A stretch of 41,832 bases of DNA from Candidatus Alangreenwoodia gallinarii (GTDB taxonomy: Bacteria > Bacillota > Clostridia > Peptostreptococcales > Anaerovoracaceae). The position numbers and the translations under genes are program-made. Numbering within the stretch: position 1 is the first letter of the stretch; the number at the start of each line of letters is the position of its first letter. Of this stretch, positions 19,170 to 28,016 are shown in pieces. The notes under the pieces are model-generated. The model was not told where the DNA came from. It made no database searches and was given only the letters and a program-made list of their open reading frames with translations. The stretch is from NCBI GenBank assembly GCA_904398315.1, contig CAJFPD010000002.1:1-41832 (forward strand). Direction: 5' to 3'.

Positions 19170-19353
19170 TTCTAAACTCCTTTTCCCTAAATATAACTTA
19201 TACTGTAAGATGCCTCCGATCCTCTTTTCTCTTTCCGGAAACCGCCGGAAAACAGAAAAAATGTCTTCAGCGATATATCTTTCACGCGGATCCTCTGCCG
19301 GCATATCCTCCGCCGGCGTCTCTCTCCGCCGCAAAGATCCTATATATACCCGT

Positions 19354-20415
19354 CTATTGATTCATCACCAGAACATTCTCCGGCTCCAGGTAAATCCTCA
19401 CCTGTGTCTTATCCTGAAGCATTCCCCACTCCCGCTTAGAGACGGTGATATGCAGATCGGAATATTCCGTTGAAACACCGCCGCAGCGCAGCAGAAGGAT
19501 CATATCGTTCAGATCTTCGATAGCCCGGAGGACATCGCAGACAATCACATTATCCTTCTGGCCCGTAGCGAGATGATGAAACGGCTGCCGCAGGCCGATA
19601 TATTTTACGCCTGCTGTCACCTCTCTGGAGGTTCTGACGGAAATACCCCAGTCGGCTGCCATGACGCGATGACCGTCGATGCGTTCCGCTCTGGAAAAAT
19701 TCTTGCACCCCGTCAGAAGAGCGCTCTGATAGGTGCGAGGATTTTCAAATATCTCCTTCTTTTCGTCGAAGCAGTCCACATGACCGTCGGAGATGACAGC
19801 GATATGATCGCTGATGCGATACACCTCGTCGCGGTTATGCGATACGAGAATCGACGTCCCGTCAAACTCTCCAAGGACTTTCATCAGCTCCTGTTCCAGT
19901 TCCCATCTCAGGAAACTGTCCAGAGCGGAAAACGGCTCATCCAACATCAGGATACGAGGCCGCGATACCAGAATTCTCGCCAGTGCCACCCGCTGCTGCT
20001 GACCTCCGGAAAGCTGACGCACACTGTGCTTTTCCAGACCGTTCAGATAAAACTTCTCGACAGCCCTCCTGCATTCCTCCGCCTTTTCCTTTTTCGGCAT
20101 GTCCAGCGTCTTCATGCCCATCATGATATTCTGCTCCACATTCATATTCGGAAAGAGAGCATAATTCTGAAACAGCAGTCCTACCCGGCGCTCCTGCACC
20201 GGAACATCGATCTTCTGACTGCTGTCGAACAGTGTTTCTCCGTCGATACGGATATAGCCCTCATCCGGTCTGACGATTCCGGCGATACAGCGCAGCGTCA
20301 TACTCTTTCCGCAGCCCGATGCCCCCAGCAGAGCCAGCGTTTCATTGCCCACGTGGAGTTCCTCCTCCAGCACAAAACCGCCGAAGTCCTTTCGTATCTT
20401 CATGTCGAGCGACAC
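19354..20415 (-). CDS. modC: Molybdate ABC transporter ATP-binding protein
   Basis: Walker A GASGCGKS, LSGGQQQRVALARIL, C-terminal TOBE-like domain. Confidence 0.88.
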   Translation of the reverse strand: MSLDMKIRKDFGGFVLEEELHVGNETLALLGASGCGKSMTLRCIAGIVRPDEGYIRIDGETLFDSSQKIDVPVQERRVGLLFQNYALFPNMNVEQNIMMGMKTLDMPKKEKAEECRRAVEKFYLNGLEKHSVRQLSGGQQQRVALARILVSRPRILMLDEPFSALDSFLRWELEQELMKVLGEFDGTSILVSHNRDEVYRISDHIAVISDGHVDCFDEKKEIFENPRTYQSALLTGCKNFSRAERIDGHRVMAADWGISVRTSREVTAGVKYIGLRQPFHHLATGQKDNVIVCDVLRAIEDLNDMILLLRCGGVSTEYSDLHITVSKREWGMLQDKTQVRIYLEPENVLVMNQ

Positions 20416-20421
20416 GGTTCA

Positions 20422-21117
20422 TCACCCCCTCGTCCCCGCCGGAGCCGCTTTGGAACGTGTCTCTTTGTCTTTTCTCTCAAAGAGATTGACCGCCAGCAGT
20501 ACGACAGCAGAAATCGCCAGATTAATCATGACCCATATGAAAGCTCCGTGATTGTCGTTCAGAGTCCAGAGCTGATAGACCGTCGTCGAGATCGTCGCCG
20601 TCTTGCCCGGCGTGTAGCCGGACACCATACTGGTGGCTCCATACTCGCCGAGGCCTCTCGCAAAGGAGAGTACCAGACCTGCGATTATGCCCTGTTTGCA
20701 GTACGGCATCATGATCCTCCAGAAAATATATGTGTTGGACAGGCCGAGAGTCTGAGCCGAATAACGCAGCGTCTCGTCAAATCCCTCAAAGGCTCCCCTA
20801 GCCGTGCGGTACATCAGAGGAAATGCGACGACGGCGGAAGCGGCTACGGAAGACTGCCAGTTCATGACCAGCCGCAGTGACCAGTGCTCATATACCCACG
20901 AGCCCAGCGGCGTCGCCGGAGCCAGAAGCATGAGCAGAAAGTATCCCACAACCGTCGGCGGCAGGACGAGAGGCAGCGTCAGTATGACATCCAGCGCTCC
21001 CTTCAGAAGCCGGGGCAGTTTTGCCACATAGTAGGCGAAAAAGATGCCCAGAAAAAATACGATAACCGAGGAAATCACCGCGATACGCAGTGAATTCCAC
21101 AACGGGAATAAATCCAT
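20422..21117 (-). CDS. modB: Molybdate ABC transporter permease
   Basis: LPLVLPPTVVGYFLL ... SFARGLGEYGATSMVSGYTPGKTATIST. Start set at 21117. Confidence 0.9.
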   Translation of the reverse strand: MDLFPLWNSLRIAVISSVIVFFLGIFFAYYVAKLPRLLKGALDVILTLPLVLPPTVVGYFLLMLLAPATPLGSWVYEHWSLRLVMNWQSSVAASAVVAFPLMYRTARGAFEGFDETLRYSAQTLGLSNTYIFWRIMMPYCKQGIIAGLVLSFARGLGEYGATSMVSGYTPGKTATISTTVYQLWTLNDNHGAFIWVMINLAISAVVLLAVNLFERKDKETRSKAAPAGTRG

Positions 21118-21217
21118 AGATAACCTCTTTCTGATGTTTTCCTTTAAATCGGATTCAGTATAACATAAAAAGATATAAGTTTCCACATTTTCAATTTGGT
21201 TTAGTTTAAAAAAAATA

Positions 21218-21234
21218 GATTATACGTTATAATC
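21218..21234. promoter_or_regulatory. Perfect palindrome GATTATA-CGT-TATAATC upstream of modB
   Basis: 7-bp perfect arms; related TATAACTTATA copy at 19192-19202 just upstream of modA. Confidence 0.5.
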
Positions 21235-21591
21235 CTGTTTTCCAATCTGTTTGAAATATTTTCGGATGTTTTCTATTATATCGATATGTTAAAGAAAAAG
21301 AAAGTATATTTTAAAGATATATACCTTTTCAGAACCATTTTTTTCTGTTTTGATTCGTGCTATACAGGTATGCACAGACATAACGAGTTTTACCGTCGGA
21401 TAATTTTGCGGTTTCTGTACTGTTTCCGAAACCGAAGAGAGGAGCTGAATCGCTTTTCTTGAAAGAAAATCCCGGAAGGTCTATAATGTCATCTGTTCTT
21501 CCGCGGAAGACATCAGATACAATAACACCGTCCGTTCTCAGGACGGAATATCGGATATCAGAAAAAGAAACTGACAGAGGTGATCAGGCAG

Positions 21592-22908
21592 ATGAAACAT
21601 TTTCTTAAAAATTTTATAGAAAAAAAACGGAAAGACCGCTGCAGTCTCCCGCTTTCCGCTCTGACGACAACACTGCGTCATGCATTCCGCCATTTCCGGC
21701 TCTTTCTGAAATGGCTCGCTGCCGCTGCCGTTCTCGGCGTCATCTGCGGACTGGCCGGAACGCTGTTTCACTTTCTCATCGACACCGCCGCCGGACTCTT
21801 CGGCCGTTTCGGCGTTCTTCTCTATTTTCTGCCGGCTGCAGGTCTCTTCACGGTCTTTCTCTATCATATAGCGCAGATATACGATGATGAGGGTACAAAT
21901 TCCATACTCCGCGCCGCGCGGGCAGAGACAACCTCGGCATTCCGCGTCACACCGCTGATCTTTTTCTCCGCCTTTCTCACACATCTCTGCGGCGGTTCCG
22001 CAGGCCGTGAGGGCGCTGCCCTGCAGATCGGCGGCAGTCTCGGCTCTTTTCTCGCCCGGAAACTTCATATGAAAAAATACGAACAGCAGATGTTCGTCAT
22101 GTGCGGTATGAGCGCATCGTTCAGCGCCGTCTTCGGCACGCCGCTGACCGCCGCCTTTTTTGCCATAGAAGTCGCCGGCGTGGGAAATGTCTTTTACGCG
22201 GGGCTCGTCCCTTCTGTCGCGGCATCGTTTATCGCCGATCTGATCGCCCGGTACTTCGGCGTATCATCGCCGTCTTTTTCCCCGGCGGAGATTCAGGCGG
22301 TCACCGTTCCGGTTTTTATCAGGGTGATTCTCCTTGGCATTTTCTGTGCCCTGCTCAGTATCGCTTTCTGCAGAATCATGCATCTGGCAGCCGGGCTGTA
22401 TCGCAAATATTTTCCGAACGCTTATCTGAGAATCTTCGCCGGCGGCCTGATCGTCATCGCGCTCACTCTCCTATCCGGCTCGGAAGATTATAACGGCAGC
22501 GGCATGAATATCATCTCCGCAGCCCTTGCCGGAAGCGCGCTTCCCGCCGCATTTCTCATCAAAATGCTGATGACCGCCGCCACGTCGGGAGCCGGCTATA
22601 AAGGAGGCGAAATTATTCCCGCCATGTTTATCGGCGCCTGTTTCGGATGTACCGTCGCTCCCCTGATCGGCATCGATCCTGCCTTCGGCGCGGAGATCTG
22701 CCTCATCGCCGTATTCTGCGGTTCCGTCAACTGTCCGGTAAGCAGCATCCTGCTCAGCGTGGAATTTTTCGGCAGCGGCAATCTCCTCCTGTTCGGCACC
22801 GCATCCGCTGTAAGCTATATGCTCAGCGGCTACTACAGTCTCTACAGCGCTCAGAAATTCATGAACTCCAAGACGAATCCGCTCCCTGTCCGCAGATCGG
22901 CAAAATGA
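21592..22908 (+). CDS. CLC-family anion transporter, CLC-F-like subgroup
   Basis: DEGTNSILRAA...RVTPLIFFSAFLTHLCGGSAGREGAALQIGGSLGSFLARKL and MSASFSAVFGTPLTAAFFAIEV. Confidence 0.85.
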   Translation: MKHFLKNFIEKKRKDRCSLPLSALTTTLRHAFRHFRLFLKWLAAAAVLGVICGLAGTLFHFLIDTAAGLFGRFGVLLYFLPAAGLFTVFLYHIAQIYDDEGTNSILRAARAETTSAFRVTPLIFFSAFLTHLCGGSAGREGAALQIGGSLGSFLARKLHMKKYEQQMFVMCGMSASFSAVFGTPLTAAFFAIEVAGVGNVFYAGLVPSVAASFIADLIARYFGVSSPSFSPAEIQAVTVPVFIRVILLGIFCALLSIAFCRIMHLAAGLYRKYFPNAYLRIFAGGLIVIALTLLSGSEDYNGSGMNIISAALAGSALPAAFLIKMLMTAATSGAGYKGGEIIPAMFIGACFGCTVAPLIGIDPAFGAEICLIAVFCGSVNCPVSSILLSVEFFGSGNLLLFGTASAVSYMLSGYYSLYSAQKFMNSKTNPLPVRRSAK

Positions 22909-22930
22909 GACTTTTCCGCTGCAGCGCTGT

Positions 22931-23773
22931 CTACAGTTCAAAATTCATCTCTCTCCGTTTGAAATGATGCTCCTTGTAGTCCAGCAGATAGGCCAGACAT
23001 CTGCCTTGAATTCTGCTGGCCGCTTCGATATACCGGTCGATGCGCTTTTCTTCGATCAGCCCCAGATTTCCCGCCGATGTCAGGCGATCGATCTGATCCT
23101 CCGCGATCAGATGAGGTATCGACATCCGGATATTATTCTCATAAACTCTGCGCATATACGGATCCAGCTGTCCGTCGTCAAACAGACGATATTCGGCGAT
23201 ATTGTACAGATCGTCAAATCCGTGGATCACCGCATATCCCTCATCGTATTTTCTCATGTTATATTCGTCAAAATAAGTAAGGCTCGACTGGATATAGCCC
23301 CAGCGCCTGTTTTCATTGTGACTGGCGATGACAAAGCGCTTTGCCTCTCTGCCGTCCAGATTCATATCCAGCACATTGAGCTCCGTAAATTCCGTACAGC
23401 GGTCGAATGTCTTCTCCCCCAGCGTCTGCAGCGAGCTGGGCAGCGTAAAGCTCTTCAGCTGCACACAGCCGGCAAAGGCATACTGACCCAGTGAACGCAG
23501 CTGTCTTCCCGCCGCAACATTTGTAAGATTTTTACAGTCACGAAATGCGGAATTTTCTATCGCCTGGACGGAATCCGGAATGACCACACTCGTCAGTTTT
23601 CCGTTTCCCTTGAACGCGGAAAATCCGATTCTCTTCAGCGGCGCGCCATCCACATAAGACGGGATGACGATCTCCGACGCTTCCGGATCGGAAAAAGAGG
23701 TCAGTATGACATTCGTTCCGTCATTCGTAAATTTATATCCCTTCAGATCCTTTTCGCTCTTTTTTTCTGCCAT
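22931..23773 (-). CDS. BspA-type (LRR_5) leucine-rich repeat protein, no signal peptide
   Basis: LKRIGFSAFKGNGKLTSVVIPDSVQAIENSAFRDCKNLTNV repeats; start at MAEKKSEKD with GGAGG SD. Confidence 0.85.
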   Translation of the reverse strand: MAEKKSEKDLKGYKFTNDGTNVILTSFSDPEASEIVIPSYVDGAPLKRIGFSAFKGNGKLTSVVIPDSVQAIENSAFRDCKNLTNVAAGRQLRSLGQYAFAGCVQLKSFTLPSSLQTLGEKTFDRCTEFTELNVLDMNLDGREAKRFVIASHNENRRWGYIQSSLTYFDEYNMRKYDEGYAVIHGFDDLYNIAEYRLFDDGQLDPYMRRVYENNIRMSIPHLIAEDQIDRLTSAGNLGLIEEKRIDRYIEAASRIQGRCLAYLLDYKEHHFKRREMNFEL

Positions 23774-23927
23774 TTTCTCTCCTCCCTTCACTTTCTGACA
23801 ACCCGGATCGTCCCCGCCGCAGACGACCATCTCTATTATATTTCAGCGAAAAAAAGAAAGAAACCGTAAATTTTATCCCGACATCTGCATAAGATGTATG
23901 CAGGCCTGCAGAATCACGTCCGGACAG

Positions 23928-23958
23928 CAGACTGCAGATCCGGTGAACAGACTGCAGA
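23928..23958. repeat. Tandem 11-bp direct repeats upstream of asnB
   Basis: cagactgcaga at 23928-23938 and 23948-23958, 20 bp apart. Confidence 0.5.
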
Positions 23959-24049
23959 AATAACCGGAAAAACAGAAAAAAGGGAAAGAAAACCGGAAAC
24001 AACTGTAAATATACAGTAAAAAAGAAAAAAAGAAAGGACTGATGATATC

Positions 24050-25882
24050 ATGTGCGGCATCGCAGGAGCCGTAAACCTGAGAGGAAAACTGAAAACAGAA
24101 GAGTGTCTGAGCGGGATGCTCCGCTCTCTGAAACGAAGGGGACCCGACGCATCGGGTATCCGTATGTTCGACTGCGCCCTCCTTTTTCACACCAGACTGG
24201 CGGTAGTCGACATCGAAAACGGCACGCAGCCCATGGAAGCGGAATACGGAGGTGAGCGCTACACCATCGTCTATAACGGAGAGCTCTACAATACGGAGGA
24301 AGTACGCCGGGAGCTGGCGGCGCTGGGCGAGACATTCACCGGACACAGCGATACGGAAGTGGTGCTGAAAGCCTACATCCGCTGGAAAAAAGACTGTCTT
24401 TCGCGTTTTAACGGAATTTTCGCCTTCGCCGTCTGGGAAAAGAAAGAGCACCGGCTCTTTTTCACCAGAGACCGCATGGGCGTCAAACCGTTTTTTTATT
24501 CCTTCCGAAACGGCACCTTCGTATTCGGGTCGGAGATCAAGGCTCTGCTGGAATATCCGGGCGTAGAACCGGTCATCGACAGAAACGGCATCGCGGAGCT
24601 TCTCTTCGTCGGTCCCGGAAGGACGCCGGGTTATGGCGTATTCCGCGATATTTCCGAGCTGAAGCCCGGTCAGTGCGGAAGCTTCTCCTCTGACGGCCTG
24701 CACATCGAAACGTACTGGAGGCTGAAGGACAGAGTTCACACCGACAGCTTTGAGGAAACAGCAGAACACATCCGTTTTCTCGTCACCGACGCCATCCGGC
24801 GCCAGCTGGTCAGCGACGTTCCGATCGGCACATTTCTGTCCGGAGGTCTGGATTCCAGCATCATCTCCGCTGTGGCCGCCAATTATTTCAGGGAACAGGG
24901 GGAACGGCTCGACACGTTTTCCGTCACCTATACCGACAATCAGAAATATTTCCGCACCAGCAGATTTCAGCCGACGACAGATGAGCCGTATATCCGCCTG
25001 ATGGCCGACTTTCTCGGTTCCAAACATCACACCTTCATCGTCGACAACGAACAGCTGGCCTTCGCGCTGAAGAGAGCCGTAGATGCCAGAGATCTGCCGG
25101 GCATGGCCGACGTGGATTCCTCTCTTCTTCTGTTCTGCGAAGAGATCCGCAGGCACGTGACGGTAGCCCTGTCCGGAGAATGCGCCGACGAGATCTTCGG
25201 CGGCTATCCCTGGTACCGTGACGAAAAGATACGGGCCGCGTACGGCTTTCCATGGGCTCAGTCCACGGATATGCGTCAGAAATTTCTGGCTCCGTCGCTG
25301 CGGACAAAAATCGACGGACATGCGGAAATCTCCGCCCGCTATGAAGCCACGCTGGCGGAGGTCGATAAAGCCGAAGGCCTTTCTCCGGTGGAATCCCGCC
25401 TGAGAGAAATGGTTCATATGAATATGTACTGGTTTATGCAGACGCTGCTTGACAGAAAAGACCGGATGTCGATGTACAGCGGCTTGGAAGTCCGGGTTCC
25501 GTTCTGTGACCACCGCATCGCGGAATACATGTACAGCGTGCCATGGGAGATGAAAGAATACCAGGGAATGGAAAAAGGTCTGCTGCGTTATGCGGTCAAA
25601 GGTCTGCTTCCGGAGGAAATCCGCACGCGGAAAAAAAGTCCGTATCCGAAAACACACAATCCTCAGTACACCGCTGTCGTCTCTTCCATGCTCCGCGAGA
25701 TCCTGGACGATACCGACGCGCCGATCTTCGGGCTGGTGGACCGCGATGCCCTGCTTGGTCTTTTAGGAGACGAATTCACACAGCCGTGGTACGGTCAGCT
25801 GATGACCGGCCCGCAGACGATGGCCTATATGATTCAGCTCAATTACTGGCTGGAAAAATACCGCGTCCGGATCGAGCTGTGA
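24050..25882 (+). CDS. asnB: Asparagine synthase (glutamine-hydrolysing)
   Basis: MCGIAGAVN N-terminal nucleophile Cys, GTFLSGGLDSSIISA PP-loop, ALSGECADEIFGGYPWY. Confidence 0.96.
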   Translation: MCGIAGAVNLRGKLKTEECLSGMLRSLKRRGPDASGIRMFDCALLFHTRLAVVDIENGTQPMEAEYGGERYTIVYNGELYNTEEVRRELAALGETFTGHSDTEVVLKAYIRWKKDCLSRFNGIFAFAVWEKKEHRLFFTRDRMGVKPFFYSFRNGTFVFGSEIKALLEYPGVEPVIDRNGIAELLFVGPGRTPGYGVFRDISELKPGQCGSFSSDGLHIETYWRLKDRVHTDSFEETAEHIRFLVTDAIRRQLVSDVPIGTFLSGGLDSSIISAVAANYFREQGERLDTFSVTYTDNQKYFRTSRFQPTTDEPYIRLMADFLGSKHHTFIVDNEQLAFALKRAVDARDLPGMADVDSSLLLFCEEIRRHVTVALSGECADEIFGGYPWYRDEKIRAAYGFPWAQSTDMRQKFLAPSLRTKIDGHAEISARYEATLAEVDKAEGLSPVESRLREMVHMNMYWFMQTLLDRKDRMSMYSGLEVRVPFCDHRIAEYMYSVPWEMKEYQGMEKGLLRYAVKGLLPEEIRTRKKSPYPKTHNPQYTAVVSSMLREILDDTDAPIFGLVDRDALLGLLGDEFTQPWYGQLMTGPQTMAYMIQLNYWLEKYRVRIEL

Positions 25883-25942
25883 TCCCGTGATTTTCCCGCT
25901 CTGAATCCTGCCTTCTTCCGCTTTTCAGCAAAAAAAATCTTC

Positions 25943-25987
25943 CCCAAGAGAACAGATACCGGATTTCAGTATCTGTTTCTTTGGGAA
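25943..25987. terminator. Terminator-like hairpin downstream of asnB
   Basis: cccaagagaacagatac ... gtatctgtttctttggg. Confidence 0.65.
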
Positions 25988-26010
25988 GAGCAGCATACAT
26001 AAACTATATC

Positions 26011-26049
26011 AGAGCCGTGCTGCAGCGGAAAAAAGACTGCAGCGCGGCT
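26011..26049. terminator. Second inverted repeat between asnB and acyl-CoA dehydrogenase
   Basis: gagccgtgctgcag ... ctgcagcgcggctc. Confidence 0.5.
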
Positions 26050-26088
26050 CTCCGCCCCATATTCTTCACGGTTCAGACCGCTGCTTTT

Positions 26089-27618
26089 CTAAAACTTCCG
26101 ATCTTCCGTAATCCACTCAGGGAACCACCTGTAATGCTCTTTCGGATACGCCTTCTTCAGACCCGCATAGGTCGCCTTGACCAGCTTCACCTTACCGCTC
26201 TTTTTATCGCGCAAAATCATGACATCTCCCGATGCTTCCAGCGACTCGGAAGCCGACGCGATCTCCTCCTCCGTTCCGTCGAGATACCACTGAAGATCTC
26301 CGATTGTCATGTGAAGCGCCGGATTGACGCGGTAATCCTCGGCCAGCACGGCGAGGACATTTTCCTCCGATACCGGCAGCTTCTTCTCCACCTCGTCAAA
26401 GACGGGAACAGGTACACCGGTTTCCGGATCCGCAATACGGCGTGTCATTTCCAGATCCTCTTTCATCGTTTTGACGGCGGAACGGAACACCGTCATCCGG
26501 CAGGCTTCCACCGTTCCGCCCGCCACATGCTCCGTCTTGGAGACCTCGAAGATATTCTGTACCGGATAAAAGCGGTTTACGCCGTCGCCGCCCATGATCT
26601 GTGTGGCCTCTTCCGCCGACTTCAGCGCCATTTCCACGCCCATGCACTTGACAGAGCTGGCCTCGACGGTGATATCTTCTCCCTGATCCCACTGAAGAGC
26701 CGTATAGTAGACGGAATTTCTCAGGAAATTCAGACGCATGACGATATTGGCGATCTTGTCCTGGTTGGAAGGCATGTCCGCCGTCGTCTTTCCGAACTGG
26801 ACGCGGCGCTGTGCATAAGGGACGCACTGATTCAGCACGAGACGGATCCAGCCTACCGTGCCGGCTGCGATGTTTGTCCGCTCGAAATTGAGACCGGCCA
26901 TCATGATCTTCCAGCCCTCGCCTTCCTTTCCGATCCGGTCCGCTTCCGGCACGATCACATCGTCGAAATCCAGCGATCCGTTCTGAATGTTTTCAAATGC
27001 CAGAATCTCATTGATCTTCTCTGTCGTAAAACCCGGCGTTCCTTTTTTGATAATGAAAGCGGACAGATGACGGCGTTTCCTGTAGTCCTCCGGATCATCG
27101 CTGGTCCTGGCGTAAACAAAATACCGGTCTGCTACGCCTGCCGCCACGATAAAGCGTTTCTTGCCGTTCAGAACATAGTGATCGCCCTCTTTTTTCGCCG
27201 TAACGGATACACCTGCCGCATCGGTTCCCGCCGTCATCTCCGTGATAACTACCGCGCCCGTCTCTCCGGATGCGATTTCAGGCAGAAAACGTTTCTTCTG
27301 TTCTTCGGTGCCGTACTCTATAATCTGACGCAGACCGCCGTTCATATTTCCCACGACAATACGGCCTACACCCGGCATTCTCGCATTCAGTTCGTCTGCC
27401 AGGATGCAGGAACCGGTGGCGCCCAGTCCCAGTCCGCCGTATTCCTTCGGAATCGCCGCGCCGATATATCCTCTTCTGCCGATCTCCTCGAAAATATCCT
27501 TCGGAAATTCACGTGTCCAGCGCGTCACTGCCTCCCGGGCCGCAATCGTCTTCGTAAATTCGCTCACTTCCTTCTGAAATGCCTTCTGCTCCTCTGTCCA
27601 CCAGGGAAATGCTTTCAT
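26089..27618 (-). CDS. Acyl-CoA dehydrogenase with ~100-aa C-terminal extension
   Basis: YGGLGLGATGSCILADELN, VVITEMTAGTDAAGVSVTAKKEGDHYVLNGKKRFI, QIMGGDGVNRFYPVQNIFE; ends in a lysine-rich extra region. Confidence 0.9.
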   Translation of the reverse strand: MKAFPWWTEEQKAFQKEVSEFTKTIAAREAVTRWTREFPKDIFEEIGRRGYIGAAIPKEYGGLGLGATGSCILADELNARMPGVGRIVVGNMNGGLRQIIEYGTEEQKKRFLPEIASGETGAVVITEMTAGTDAAGVSVTAKKEGDHYVLNGKKRFIVAAGVADRYFVYARTSDDPEDYRKRRHLSAFIIKKGTPGFTTEKINEILAFENIQNGSLDFDDVIVPEADRIGKEGEGWKIMMAGLNFERTNIAAGTVGWIRLVLNQCVPYAQRRVQFGKTTADMPSNQDKIANIVMRLNFLRNSVYYTALQWDQGEDITVEASSVKCMGVEMALKSAEEATQIMGGDGVNRFYPVQNIFEVSKTEHVAGGTVEACRMTVFRSAVKTMKEDLEMTRRIADPETGVPVPVFDEVEKKLPVSEENVLAVLAEDYRVNPALHMTIGDLQWYLDGTEEEIASASESLEASGDVMILRDKKSGKVKLVKATYAGLKKAYPKEHYRWFPEWITEDRKF

Positions 27619-27937
27619 CCGATGCTCCTTTCCGGACGCAGTATGTCGGAAAAACGGCCGTTTCCCGTTCTCTGCCTTCCGGCACAGAATTCCGTACCGG
27701 CAGGGAATCCCGCGCCGCAGGACGTCAGACGCCGCATGCCGGGATCCCGTTTTACGGAAAAAGCGAACCGCATCTTACATAGTACGTCATACATGTAATA
27801 CGCTTCAAATACTTCAATTTTATGTTATATCTATTATAGTGAATTTTTTGAGCCGATACAATCCCTTTCCAGAAAATTCCGTCATTTTACACATGTATCC
27901 TGCTCTGCCCCGGCGGACAGAATCGCCTGCAGAAAAA

Positions 27938-27975
27938 CGGAAAGCGGAAGACCGCTTTCCGTCTTCCGCTTTCCT
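27938..27975 (-). terminator. Terminator of the subtilase gene with two mutually exclusive stems
   Basis: ggaaagcggaaga-ccgctttccg-tcttccgctttcc: outer 13-bp stem, or alternative cggaaagcgg/ccgctttccg stem; T-run on the reverse strand. Confidence 0.7.
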
Positions 27976-28016
27976 GCCTCTCAGCCGGTTCCGATGTACA
28001 TCCGACACGCGTAACG

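Noticed and set aside
19573-20880. 435-aa plus-strand ORF
   Set aside because: Antisense to modC/modB.
21360-21591. Fluoride riboswitch upstream of the CLC gene
   Set aside because: No crcB-type core sequence could be found by eye; should be confirmed with cmscan.
23830-24049. T-box leader upstream of asnB
   Set aside because: No AGGGTGG-type T-box sequence or terminator/antiterminator pair; only short repeats are present.
23873-25657. 594-aa ORF on the minus strand
   Set aside because: Fully antisense to asnB, low-complexity Phe/Arg/His composition with no motif; a by-product of codon bias.
25981-27798. 605-aa ORF on the plus strand
   Set aside because: Antisense to the acyl-CoA dehydrogenase, no recognisable domain or good start context.
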